A stretch of DNA of 9,985 nt from Persephonella sp. (GCA_027081375.1 JALWKR010000286.1:1-9985); one strand, 5' to 3'. Shown: positions 1 to 6,779, counted from the stretch's first letter. A program made the numbers and translations. Notes: generated by a model from the sequence alone, not told the origin.

Positions 1-312
1 GGATATTCTATTTTTGTTTCCTTTTATATTTTCTTTAACTATTTCTATAATATCTCCGTAGTGCACATAAAAAGGTTCTTCTACATCTGTCACTCTAATT
101 TTAGGTCCTGACAAATCCTGCAGAACGGCAACAACTTTGTTTATTTTCTTTGATATTTTTCTAATTTTGTCCAAGTTTTCCTTGTGAGTTTTGTAATCTC
201 CATGAGAAAAATTAAATCTAAATACATTAACTCCTGCTTTTATAAGTTTTTCAATCATTTCTTCAGATGAAGTAGCAGGTCCAATAGTTGCAACTATTTT
301 TGTTTTTCTCAT
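1..312 (-). CDS. pyk: Pyruvate kinase, N-terminal part (cut by window edge)
   Basis: Translating the minus strand from the ATG at 312-310 gives 104 open codons that run off the left edge, so only the N-terminus is present (full-length enzymes are about 460-480 aa). Residues 3-16 (KTKIVATIGPATSS) are the hallmark pyruvate kinase N-terminus. Residues 30-39 (VFRFNFSHGD) are the first active-site strand, with R32, N34, S36 and H37, which contact ATP and K+ in the family; the usual Leu of RLNFSHG is Phe here. DLSGPKIR (66-73) leads into the B domain. The enzyme converts phosphoenolpyruvate and ADP to pyruvate and ATP in the cytosol. A purine-rich AGAGGT lies just upstream of the ATG and supports this start. 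The gene is divergent from the PerR-like gene across a short A+T-rich spacer. The family call is secure; the C-terminal part cannot be checked. Confidence 0.93.
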   Translation of the reverse strand, partial: MRKTKIVATIGPATSSEEMIEKLIKAGVNVFRFNFSHGDYKTHKENLDKIRKISKKINKVVAVLQDLSGPKIRVTDVEEPFYVHYGDIIEIVKENIKGNKNRIS

Positions 313-429
313 TTATAACCTCTTGAAATTTATAATAACTATCATACATAGTATATAACGATTAAAATAATATTTATTTTTATTATTAATAAGGGGATTT
401 AGCAACATTTTTTTGGCGAGGTGAGTTAT
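313..429. promoter_or_regulatory. Divergent promoter/operator region between pyk and the PerR-like gene
   Basis: This A+T-rich spacer must carry the leftward pyk promoter and probably the rightward promoter of the regulator cluster. It contains several inverted repeats. They are ACTAT-5-ATAGT (338-352), AATAATA-8-TATTATT (366-387) and the perfect 10-bp palindrome TTATTAATAA (383-392). PerR and Fur proteins bind A+T-rich inverted repeats and often autoregulate, so these are reasonable operator candidates. Short palindromes also arise by chance in DNA this A+T-rich. A TATGAT hexamer (minus, 346-341) could be a -10 element for pyk, but I see no convincing -35. No promoter is assigned firmly. Confidence 0.4.
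418..425 (+). promoter_or_regulatory. Ribosome binding site that fixes the PerR-like start
   Basis: GAGGTGAG lies 4 nt upstream of the ATG at 430. The in-frame GTG at 421 sits inside this Shine-Dalgarno sequence and has only a weak purine run of its own upstream, so ATG 430 is the better start. The resulting protein is three residues shorter than one begun at the GTG. Confidence 0.7.
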
Positions 430-828
430 ATGATAAAAAAAGACAGCATTAAAAGGAGAAATACTTATCAAAGACAGCTTATTCTTGAAATATTAAAATC
501 AACAACTGCTCATCCAACTGCAGACTGGATATATGAGCAGGCTAGAAAGGAAATCCCTAATATAAGTCTTGGAACTGTTTATAGAAACTTAAAGATATTA
601 AAAGAAGAAGGTCTTATTATAGAGTTAACAGACGGAAAGCAAAGCAGGTTTGATGCTAGAATAGACAATCATTACCATTTTAAGTGTGAAAAATGTGGTT
701 CTATTTATGATATAGAACCTGAGGATATAGAGATTAATCACTCATTAGAGTTTAAAGGTTTTTCTATAGATACTGTTGATGTTAATATAACAGGTGTATG
801 TAGTAAATGTAATGGAGAGAATGCTTAA
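430..828 (+). CDS. perR: Fur-family metalloregulator, PerR-like peroxide sensor
   Basis: This 132-aa protein has the Fur fold: a winged helix (about 8-75, with the recognition region ISLGTVYRNLKIL at 45-57) and a C-terminal dimerisation domain. Two CxxC pairs (C86/C89 and C124/C127) form the structural Zn(Cys)4 site. The regulatory-metal ligands of Bacillus PerR (His37, Asp85, His91, His93, Asp104) all have counterparts here: H28, D75 (in RFD), H81, H83 and D94. Asp rather than Glu at the last position favours PerR over Fur. By family knowledge it would be a cytosolic repressor whose Fe(II)-bound form is inactivated by peroxide through histidine oxidation. Its stop overlaps the next gene's start (TAATG), so the two are probably co-translated. 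Autoregulation through the upstream repeats is an inference. Zur or Fur function is less likely but not excluded. Confidence 0.88.
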   Translation: MIKKDSIKRRNTYQRQLILEILKSTTAHPTADWIYEQARKEIPNISLGTVYRNLKILKEEGLIIELTDGKQSRFDARIDNHYHFKCEKCGSIYDIEPEDIEINHSLEFKGFSIDTVDVNITGVCSKCNGENA

Positions 829-1418
829 TGAGAACAATAGTAAGCCCAATAAATAACAGACCTGATAGGCTACCACCTGGTCAGCACTGGACAAGTAAGT
901 TACATGTTTTAGGAATTGCTGACCCACCTGATATTGATTTATCTGAGTACAGACTGAAAATATTTGGAGAAGTTGAAGAGCCTGTGGTTCTAACGTGGGA
1001 TGATATCCTAGATTTAGAGAAAGTTAAACTTATTGCAGATTTCCACTGTGTTACTAGATGGAGTGTTGCAGATGTTGAGTGGATAGGTTTTCATGTAGAT
1101 GAGCTAAAAAAAATAGTTAATATAAAAGATACAGCAAAAGCTGTTATGATCCATTCTTTAGATGGATATACAACAAATATTCCTATAGATTATTTTTTTG
1201 ATGAGGATGTAATTTTTGCATACAAACTTTTTGGTAAACCTTTGCCTGAAGATCACGGATTTCCCTTGAGACTTGTTGTTCCAAAACTTTATTCATGGAA
1301 AAGTGCAAAACATGTAGCAAAAATAGAGTTTATGCCTGAAGATAAGCCAGGATTTTGGGAACAAAGAGGATACCATATGCTAGGAGACCCATGGAAAGAA
1401 CAGAGGTACTCAATATAA
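828..1418 (+). CDS. Sulfite-oxidase-like molybdopterin oxidoreductase, cytosolic
   Basis: This 196-aa protein consists almost wholly of the oxidoreductase molybdopterin-binding (SUOX/YedY-type) domain. DFHCVTRWSV (71-80) holds C74, the expected cysteine ligand of the Mo centre. GFPLRLVVPKLYSWKSAKHV (144-163) is the conserved cofactor-binding segment, and the C-terminal GFWEQRGYH (175-183) is typical of this short subfamily. There is no Tat twin-arginine signal, transmembrane segment, heme domain or dimerisation domain, so it should be cytosolic, unlike MsrP/YedY or true sulfite oxidases. Its substrate is unknown; sulfite oxidation is possible in a sulfur-using bacterium but is not shown by the sequence. 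It starts on the last base of the PerR-like gene's stop codon and overlaps the M20 gene by 28 nt, so it is likely translationally coupled to both. Confidence 0.85.
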   Translation: MRTIVSPINNRPDRLPPGQHWTSKLHVLGIADPPDIDLSEYRLKIFGEVEEPVVLTWDDILDLEKVKLIADFHCVTRWSVADVEWIGFHVDELKKIVNIKDTAKAVMIHSLDGYTTNIPIDYFFDEDVIFAYKLFGKPLPEDHGFPLRLVVPKLYSWKSAKHVAKIEFMPEDKPGFWEQRGYHMLGDPWKEQRYSI

Positions 1419-2467
1419 AAGATATAGAAAATAAGGTAAAAGAAGAAGTTAAAAAACTTATATCTATACCAAGTCATAGAAATTTTGTTCCTATTCTTGA
1501 ATATATAGAAAATAGATTATCTTATATACCTTTTGAAAAACAGGAAGTTCCAGAAAAAGGATACAATCTTATATATATAACCTCAGAAATACTTATTAAC
1601 ACTCATGTAGACACAGTACCTCCAATATCTATGAAGGATCCTTTTCATCCTAAAGAAATAAATGGAAAGATATATGGCAGAGGAGCAGCTGATACAAAAG
1701 GACTTTTAGCTTCTTTAATTATTGCTCTTGACCTGTTTAAAGAAAGAAATCCTGATAAAGAAATTCCTGTTTCTATTGCTCTAACTGTTGATGAGGAACA
1801 GAACACTGCTTTAGGCTCAGAGTATTTGTTAAAAAAATTAGATGGGATTAAGTATGCTCTCGTTTTAGAGCCAACTTATGGAAAGATTTGCAGTAAACAG
1901 ATGGGGACACTAGAGTTTTCTCTAGAAGTTGAAACTCCATCTTACCATGCATCAGAATTTGAAAAAGGAGAAAATACTGTAAAGATTGCATGCGAAATTT
2001 TAAATGAAATAGAAGATAAATTAAAAAGACCTGTGAACATACTGCATATCCACGGTGGATGGAAATTATATCTTACTCCTAAGAAAACATCTGTTTTAGC
2101 TGAAGTAAAAGTTTTTGAAAATGAGAATATAAAAGATATAGAGAAAAAGATAAAAAATGTAGTAAAAAACTATCCACAGGCTAGATATATTCTTGAAGAT
2201 GCAGAGAATTTTCTAACATTTAAAAAAGGAAAACTTTTTAATCTGTTAGAAAAATCCTATAAGGAAGCATTAGATAAATCTCCAGAAGAAGGAATAATGC
2301 CTTCTTGGACAGATGCTGCAAATTTTGCAAGGGCAGGAATTGAGTGTGTTATATTTGGCTTTGGAAATCTTGCTGATTCTCACACAGAAAGAGAACATAT
2401 AACAGTTGAAGAGCTTGTAAATAATGTAAAAGTCTTTTATAAGTTCCTTTCCATTCTAACCCACTGA
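1391..2467 (+). CDS. M20-family metallopeptidase / ArgE-DapE-like deacylase
   Basis: This is a 358-aa dinuclear zinc amidohydrolase of the M20 family. INTHVDTVPP (70-79) supplies H72 and D74. YGRGAADTKG (95-104) supplies the bridging D101. TVDEEQ (132-137) carries the catalytic and metal-binding glutamates E135/E136, LEPT has E160, and DSHTERE near the C-terminus has H341. A lid/dimerisation domain lies between about 170 and 280. Relatives include acetylornithine deacetylase, succinyl-DAP desuccinylase and LysW-lysine hydrolase; the sequence alone does not settle the substrate. The ATG at 1391 follows AGGAG (1382-1386). An upstream in-frame TTG at 1355 lies deeper in the preceding gene and adds a non-conserved leader, so it was not chosen. 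The 3' end overlaps the convergent acetyltransferase gene by 31 nt, and no terminator lies between them. Confidence 0.85.
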   Translation: MERTEVLNIKDIENKVKEEVKKLISIPSHRNFVPILEYIENRLSYIPFEKQEVPEKGYNLIYITSEILINTHVDTVPPISMKDPFHPKEINGKIYGRGAADTKGLLASLIIALDLFKERNPDKEIPVSIALTVDEEQNTALGSEYLLKKLDGIKYALVLEPTYGKICSKQMGTLEFSLEVETPSYHASEFEKGENTVKIACEILNEIEDKLKRPVNILHIHGGWKLYLTPKKTSVLAEVKVFENENIKDIEKKIKNVVKNYPQARYILEDAENFLTFKKGKLFNLLEKSYKEALDKSPEEGIMPSWTDAANFARAGIECVIFGFGNLADSHTEREHITVEELVNNVKVFYKFLSILTH

Positions 2468-2913
2468 TTGTATTTTCTAACAGGCTTAAATCCGTATTTT
2501 TTATAAAACTCTATAGCTCTTTTATTTTTCTCTCCTACCCATAAACCAGCTTTCTTTAGTTTTAAATTCTTAAAATGATTTAGTGCTTTATCCATTAAAA
2601 ATTTACCTAAACCTTTTCCCCAGTGGCTTTTTTTAATAGCAAGCTCGTGAATTTCTCCAACTTTTTCTCCTGAAAAACTGCTTACCCAGTTTCCATCAGC
2701 TACAACAAAAGCTACAGGCTTATTATTGTCTAAAACAATATCAAACATTGTTGAATGATTTTTAAGCCAGTTTATATATCTTTTTGCGTTTTTCCTTGAG
2801 CTTTCTCCATACTCAGGGTGCTCAGAATAAGCATCAAAGATAATATCTATTAAATCTTCTCTGTATTTATCTTTGTAACTATCTGTTTTTATCTTATTTT
2901 CTATAGCAATCAT
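2437..2913 (-). CDS. GNAT-family N-acetyltransferase
   Basis: This 158-aa protein is a single GNAT domain. The acetyl-CoA-binding motif A is HELAIKKSHWGKGLGKFLMD (89-108), with the pyrophosphate-binding loop W-G-K-G-L-G-K at 98-104. Motif B is NKRAIEFYKKYGF (120-132). The N-terminal 35 residues form the usual first helices. Such enzymes transfer an acetyl group from acetyl-CoA to an amine; the substrate (small molecule, antibiotic or protein N-terminus) cannot be read from the sequence. The ATG at 2913 has no evident Shine-Dalgarno sequence, and a possible promoter ends only a few bases upstream, so the mRNA may be leaderless or nearly so. The 3' end overlaps the convergent M20 gene by 31 nt, inside both coding regions. 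Confidence 0.88.
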   Translation of the reverse strand: MIAIENKIKTDSYKDKYREDLIDIIFDAYSEHPEYGESSRKNAKRYINWLKNHSTMFDIVLDNNKPVAFVVADGNWVSSFSGEKVGEIHELAIKKSHWGKGLGKFLMDKALNHFKNLKLKKAGLWVGEKNKRAIEFYKKYGFKPVRKYNQWVRMERNL

Positions 2914-2923
2914 AGTATTTATT

Positions 2924-2952
2924 AAAATATTCCGTGTATAGAGGAATTACAA
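2924..2952 (-). promoter_or_regulatory. Possible sigma-70-type promoter of the acetyltransferase gene
   Basis: On the minus strand, TTGTAA (2952-2947) and TATTTT (2929-2924) are 17 bp apart; each matches its consensus hexamer at four of six positions. The predicted transcription start would lie about 4-7 nt before the ATG at 2913. The spacer is bracketed by a short inverted repeat, ATTCC-9-GGAAT (2929-2947), a possible operator. Matches of this quality are common in A+T-rich DNA. Confidence 0.3.
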
Positions 2953-2962
2953 TGGTTTACAC

Positions 2963-3322
2963 TTATTTCTTTTCAAATATCTTCTTTTTATTAATATACT
3001 CTTCTATTTCATACAAAACTTCTTCAAAGAAAACTTTAAAATATGGTTCTATTTTTTCTTTCATACTTTTTTGAAAAGCATTAACAAGATTTACATTCCA
3101 CTGAACAGCATTTCCCCATCTAATAACAAGGTTATCTTTATTATCTAGCCAGTTAAATGAGTACTTTCTTTTATCTTCAAACTGATAGTCTCTAACAATA
3201 AGTTTATAACCGTTTATAAAATAGATTTCTGCGTGAAATCTGTAACCTATTGGTTCAATATCATATTTAATAATGTTTACAGAAGAAATTATCTTTTTAA
3301 ATTTATGAATTATATCAAGCAC
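2963..3322 (-). CDS. Putative TumE-like (DUF6516-like) toxin, divergent
   Basis: This 119-aa basic protein starts at a GTG (3322-3320), 2 nt after the stop of the upstream small gene. Residues 24-50 (around RFHAEIYFINGYKLIVRDYQ) look like the beta-rich N-terminal half of the DUF6516/TumE toxin family. KYSFNW (53-58) and LVIRWGNAVQW (65-75) sit where I recall the family having a Y-x-(F/H)-x-W stretch followed by R-(W/Y)-D-N-A-P-H-(H/W). Here the Asp and His positions are replaced (GNAVQW), and the later His-rich PHHKH segment is not evident. The C-terminus is a lysine-rich helix. The two-gene arrangement, with a small acidic partner first, fits a type II toxin-antitoxin module. The assignment rests on remembered family patterns; a non-toxin hypothetical protein remains possible, and the replaced residues could mean lost activity. 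Confidence 0.55.
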   Translation of the reverse strand: MLDIIHKFKKIISSVNIIKYDIEPIGYRFHAEIYFINGYKLIVRDYQFEDKRKYSFNWLDNKDNLVIRWGNAVQWNVNLVNAFQKSMKEKIEPYFKVFFEEVLYEIEEYINKKKIFEKK

Positions 3323-3324
3323 AA

Positions 3325-3606
3325 CTAATGCCCTAACTGTTTTAATTTATTTTGCCAGTATCTAAAATTTTCCCATGCAAACTCCCAGTCCATTAATTCA
3401 TCTTCAAAATCAAAATCCTCTCCATGATAGTTTTTCATCTCTTCTAATGTTGCCTTATATTTTCTTTCATAAAACTTTACTTCATTTTCGTATCTTAATA
3501 TTTTCTTTTTTATATACTTTTCAGCATACAGTCTAAGAGGTTCTATTGGAGACAGCCCTATCTCTTCATACAAACTAAGTATCTCTTTTAGAGTGTTATA
3601 TTTCAT
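3325..3606 (-). CDS. Small helical protein, putative antitoxin partner of the TumE-like gene
   Basis: This 93-aa protein is predicted almost entirely helical. The first 35 residues have mixed charge. From about residue 38 a charged helix (RYENEVKFYERKYKATLEEM) precedes an acidic stretch (HGEDFDFEDELMDWEFAWEN, 61-80) and a final amphipathic helix rich in Trp, Tyr and Leu. The order 'helix, ERKYxxTxEEM, acidic D/E patch, DLM-(D/E)-WEFA' resembles small antitoxins encoded upstream of DUF6516/TumE toxins in thermophilic bacteria and archaea, as I remember them. No DNA-binding HTH is obvious. The gene precedes its partner by 2 nt (TAGTTGTG), so they are translationally linked. The ATG at 3606 has a modest AAGG about 9 nt upstream. 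No enzymatic role is suggested. Confidence 0.55.
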   Translation of the reverse strand: MKYNTLKEILSLYEEIGLSPIEPLRLYAEKYIKKKILRYENEVKFYERKYKATLEEMKNYHGEDFDFEDELMDWEFAWENFRYWQNKLKQLGH

Positions 3607-3663
3607 TGCACTAAACCTTGTTTGTCTTATTAATAATTATTTTCGATGTTTATGAAGAACATT
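3607..3663 (-). promoter_or_regulatory. Likely promoter/operator region of the toxin-antitoxin-like pair
   Basis: This 57-nt gap separates the sigma-54 activator gene from the two-gene unit. It has a perfect palindrome TTATTAATAA (3627-3636), identical to one upstream of the PerR-like gene, and an inverted repeat ATGTT-7-AACAT (3646-3662). No hairpin plus U-run terminator is seen, so read-through from the upstream operon is possible. Toxin-antitoxin pairs commonly autoregulate through such palindromes, but exact promoter hexamers are not clear. Confidence 0.3.
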
Positions 3664-4896
3664 TCAATAATTTATCTGATATTTTTTCATTTTTCTCCAC
3701 AGTGTAGCTATACTTATTCCTAAAAGTTCAGCTGCCTTTTTTCTGTTTCCACCTGTTTTTTCTAACGCTGAAATAATTCTTTCTTTTTCATCAAAAATAA
3801 TTTTTTCAGGCAATACATCCTCTATTCTATCTTCTGTGCTTATTTCTTCAAAAGGAGATATCTCATCTATTAAATGTTCTATATCTATAATATCTCTATC
3901 ATAAGCTAATATACATGCTGATTCTAAAACAGCTCTAAGTTCTCTTATATTTCCATACCATTCTCTCTCAACGAGAAATTCCATAGCTCTTTTAGTAATT
4001 CGTTTATTTTTTGTGTGTAAGAAACTGTTTACAATAAGAGGAATATCCTCTTTTCTTTCTCTTAATGGTGGAATTTTTATTCTAACAACAGCTATTCTGT
4101 AGTAAAGGTCTTTTCTAAATTTTCCTTTTCTTACTTCTTGAAGAAGCTCTTTGTTTGTTGCAGATATAATCCTTACGTTTGCTCTTTTAGGTCTGTTTCC
4201 CCCTAATCTTTCAAACTCTTTTGTATCAACAAATACAAGTAGTTTAGCCTGAGAAGTGGGAGATAGATCCCCTACCTCATCTAAAAATAAAGTTCCCTTA
4301 TCTGCTATCTCTACTTTCCCAGGTTTGTCTTTATTTGCTCCTGTAAATGCTCCTTTTTCATATCCAAAAAACTCACTTTCAAAAAGGGTATCAGGAATTG
4401 CAGAGCAGTTTACTTTTACAAAAGGAAATGCAACCCTTGGGGAGTTTATATGTATCCATTTTGCAAGTCTGGATTTTCCTGTACCTGTTTCCCCTGAAAT
4501 AAGGACAGATACATCTGACTGGGCAACTAGGGAAGCTTTTTCTAAAAGCTTTTTCATTTTTATATTTTGAGTATTAAATACAAGAAAATCTTCAGACTCA
4601 GTTGTCTTATCATAAAAATAAAACTGAATTAAAAAACCTTGTGTATTTCCGTGGTTATCTACTATTTTTGTAACATCAAATATCCCAGTTGTTATTCCTG
4701 ATGAGCTGTCTTTTAACGTTCCAAAGAACTTTGAATTAGATAACTTTTGACGTATATCTTCAGAGATAAAATCAATTTCCTTACCGATAACAGAATCCTT
4801 TGAATACCCTAAAAAGTTTGCTAAATCTTCACTTATCCATGAAATCCTTAAGTTATTGTTTACTAAAATAGAAAATGAATTTTCTAATAAATTCAT
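3664..4896 (-). CDS. Sigma-54-dependent activator with N-terminal PAS domain
   Basis: This 410-aa bacterial enhancer-binding protein has three domains: PAS-like sensor (about 8-95), AAA+ ATPase (about 108-332) and Fis-type HTH (381-406). The AAA+ module has Walker A GETGTGKS (135-142), the sigma-54-contacting GAFTGA loop (182-187), Walker B LFLDEVGD (203-210), sensor I ISATNK (244-249), FRKDLYYRI with arginine-finger candidates (260-268) and sensor II GNIREL (315-320). The HTH segment is GNRKKAAELLGISIATLWRK (383-402). There is no receiver domain, so control is probably by ligand or redox sensing at the PAS domain rather than by phosphorylation. Walker A ends in Ser instead of the frequent Glu, a tolerated variant. 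It starts 3 nt after the TPR gene, with AGGT (4909-4906) inside the latter's end. The target promoters are unknown. Confidence 0.93.
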   Translation of the reverse strand: MNLLENSFSILVNNNLRISWISEDLANFLGYSKDSVIGKEIDFISEDIRQKLSNSKFFGTLKDSSSGITTGIFDVTKIVDNHGNTQGFLIQFYFYDKTTESEDFLVFNTQNIKMKKLLEKASLVAQSDVSVLISGETGTGKSRLAKWIHINSPRVAFPFVKVNCSAIPDTLFESEFFGYEKGAFTGANKDKPGKVEIADKGTLFLDEVGDLSPTSQAKLLVFVDTKEFERLGGNRPKRANVRIISATNKELLQEVRKGKFRKDLYYRIAVVRIKIPPLRERKEDIPLIVNSFLHTKNKRITKRAMEFLVEREWYGNIRELRAVLESACILAYDRDIIDIEHLIDEISPFEEISTEDRIEDVLPEKIIFDEKERIISALEKTGGNRKKAAELLGISIATLWRKMKKYQINY

Positions 4897-4899
4897 TGT

Positions 4900-5655
4900 T
4901 TACTTACCTAAAAGTATAATTTTCTTTTCAACTTCTTCCTTGATACTTTCAGGAATATTTGGGTCTTTGTAGAGCTTTTTATATAAAATAAGTGCCTTTT
5001 TATTTTCTCCAAGTTTCTCATAAACTTTTGCAAGATGCAAAGTCCCTTCTATATAGCCTTTATCACTTAATATTTTATACATATCTCTTGCTACTATTAA
5101 GGCACCTTCTTTTTCATATATCTCTCCAAGGCTTAAGATAATGTCCTTATCTTCAGGATATTTATAGTACGCTTCTTCAAGTATTGTCCTTGCTCTATCG
5201 TGAAGTCCTTCTTTCTCAAATATTTTGGCTTTTAAAATAATGGCAGGAATATAATCTTTCTTGCTTAAAATAAGCTTTATGTAGTACAGAGCTTCTGTGA
5301 AGTTCCCTTTTTTATAAGCTTCATATCCTTTTTTAAACAAACTTTCTACAGTATTTACCTCAGGTATATCAAACTTATTTACCGTTTTTTCAACAGAGCT
5401 TTTAACGTTTTTTGATATTTCACTTATATTAATCTCTGTAATAAACTTTTCCTTTTTTTTAGCAGATATCTGCTTTTTATTAAAAAACTCTGTATAAAAA
5501 ATAAAACCGTATAGAACAAGGGTTAGGAACAGTAGAAAGTATATATATTTTTTCAGATTTCTTTTTTCTTTTTTTACAACAGTAAAAGGATGAATTTCTC
5601 CTTTTTTTCCTTCAGATTGAGATTGAAGCTTTTTTATTTCCTTAAATATATTCAA
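4900..5655 (-). CDS. Membrane-anchored TPR-repeat protein
   Basis: This 251-aa protein has a basic, hydrophilic N-terminus, one transmembrane helix (about 37-56, around YFLLFLTLVLYGFIFYTEFF), a lysine-rich linker, and at least four TPR-like helical hairpins from about 103 to the C-terminus. One example is LFKKGYEAYKKGNFTEALYY, followed by repeats beginning near PAIILKAKIFEKEG, DIILSLGEIYEKEG and GTLHLAKVYEKLGE. Positive residues before the helix predict the TPR part outside the cytoplasm. TPRs mediate protein-protein contacts; no enzymatic domain is seen. The TTG at 5655 is chosen because TGAGGT ends 5 nt before it. An in-frame TTG at 5667, overlapping the MFS stop, would add four residues but lacks a ribosome binding site. 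Its place between a transporter and a sigma-54 activator suggests an envelope complex, which is inference only. Confidence 0.8.
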   Translation of the reverse strand: MNIFKEIKKLQSQSEGKKGEIHPFTVVKKEKRNLKKYIYFLLFLTLVLYGFIFYTEFFNKKQISAKKKEKFITEINISEISKNVKSSVEKTVNKFDIPEVNTVESLFKKGYEAYKKGNFTEALYYIKLILSKKDYIPAIILKAKIFEKEGLHDRARTILEEAYYKYPEDKDIILSLGEIYEKEGALIVARDMYKILSDKGYIEGTLHLAKVYEKLGENKKALILYKKLYKDPNIPESIKEEVEKKIILLGK

Positions 5656-5663
5656 GGCTAACC

Positions 5664-6779
5664 TCAAAAATGTTTTCTTATTATAAAAAATAACAAAATA
5701 GAAACAACACTTCCTAGAATAAAAGGTGCATCAGCATTTATATTATCCCATATATAACCTGCAACCATACCAGAGATCAACGATGCAAATCCTACCGTAA
5801 AATGATATGTACCAAAAACAAATCCTTTTCTAAACTTTGTTTTCTTTCCTATAGTAGCCCATATACCTATATCTAAAAAAGCGTCAGCAAAAGCAAAAAT
5901 AATAAAACCAGCTACAGGAAATAAAATCATAAAAAAATGAGATAAAAAGAAAAATAAAGAAACTATCTGTAAAAATTTCCTTTCTCCTAACTTATCAAAA
6001 TATTTTCCAGCTATTAAAGAAGCTATACCTATGATTATAGTGAATGCTAAGTAAGCAAGGATTGTAAGAGCTTCATTGTTTATCTGATTGTAAGCTTTAA
6101 GAACATAAAAAGAGTATCCATAATCTATAAGGGCAAATAAGAAAAATATGATTATATACCTTGGGAAAAAAGCTTCCCACGAAACTATAGGTATGGAGTA
6201 AGGTCTTTTTTTTGGTTTTTCTACAGGAATAAAAAGTATAGCAATAATAGATAGTAGTACAGGGATTAAGAATATAGAGAAGTACGTTCTGTAAGAAAAA
6301 TCAGTCATAAAAAACATTGTGTAGATAAAAGCTACAGATATTCCAACAACAGCACCAACATTTTCAAAAGCTCTGTTTATCCCAAAAATTCTTCCTAACT
6401 TTTTCTTCTTTCCTGAAGAAAGGATGGTATCATTAACGGGAGTTTGAATTCCCTCTGATATAGCTTCAAGAGATGTTGCTATAAGAATATCTCCCCATTT
6501 TTTTCCAAAAATAAAGTAAAACTTGCTTAAAAGGGAAACTAAAGCTCCTGTTAGAAGAATATATTTTTTATTTAAAAAATCAGACCAGTAACCTGAAAAT
6601 ATTTTTACAAAGTTTGATATTAAGTCATATCCCCCCTCAATAATACCTATAACGAACATAGATACTCCTAAAACCGTAGAAAGGTAGAAAGGAAGAACTG
6701 AGAATATTCCTTCATAGGAAATTGATATAAGAAATGTTATAAGATTGACTATAAAGATTGCTTTTGTTGTTTTTTCCAT
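5664..6779 (-). CDS. Major facilitator superfamily (MFS) transporter
   Basis: This 371-aa hydrophobic protein has about 12 predicted membrane helices in two halves joined by a basic cytoplasmic loop (VEKPKKRPYS). MFS motif A appears as GYWSDFLNKKYIL after helix 2 and again as GKYFDKLGERKF in the second half, diagnostic of the superfamily. A charged segment (SSGKKKKLGRIFGINRAFEN) follows helix 4 in the usual position. The substrate cannot be deduced; efflux and uptake are both possible. The ATG at 6779 is taken as the start because an upstream TTG (6800) falls inside a stable hairpin; neither has a good Shine-Dalgarno sequence. The gene lies 32 nt after mtaD and is followed 8 nt later by the TPR gene, so all are probably co-transcribed. 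A role in moving a nucleoside-like product of mtaD is a guess from position. Confidence 0.85.
   Translation of the reverse strand: MEKTTKAIFIVNLITFLISISYEGIFSVLPFYLSTVLGVSMFVIGIIEGGYDLISNFVKIFSGYWSDFLNKKYILLTGALVSLLSKFYFIFGKKWGDILIATSLEAISEGIQTPVNDTILSSGKKKKLGRIFGINRAFENVGAVVGISVAFIYTMFFMTDFSYRTYFSIFLIPVLLSIIAILFIPVEKPKKRPYSIPIVSWEAFFPRYIIIFFLFALIDYGYSFYVLKAYNQINNEALTILAYLAFTIIIGIASLIAGKYFDKLGERKFLQIVSLFFFLSHFFMILFPVAGFIIFAFADAFLDIGIWATIGKKTKFRKGFVFGTYHFTVGFASLISGMVAGYIWDNINADAPFILGSVVSILLFFIIRKHF

Noticed and set aside
1355..1390. Upstream TTG start for the M20 peptidase.
   Set aside because: It adds a 12-residue leader lying deep in the preceding gene, whereas the ATG at 1391 has AGGAG four bases upstream.
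4256..4570. A 104-codon open frame on the plus strand.
   Set aside because: It lies entirely antisense to the AAA+ core of the sigma-54 activator, whose motifs are unmistakable on the minus strand. The plus-strand translation resembles no family I recognise.
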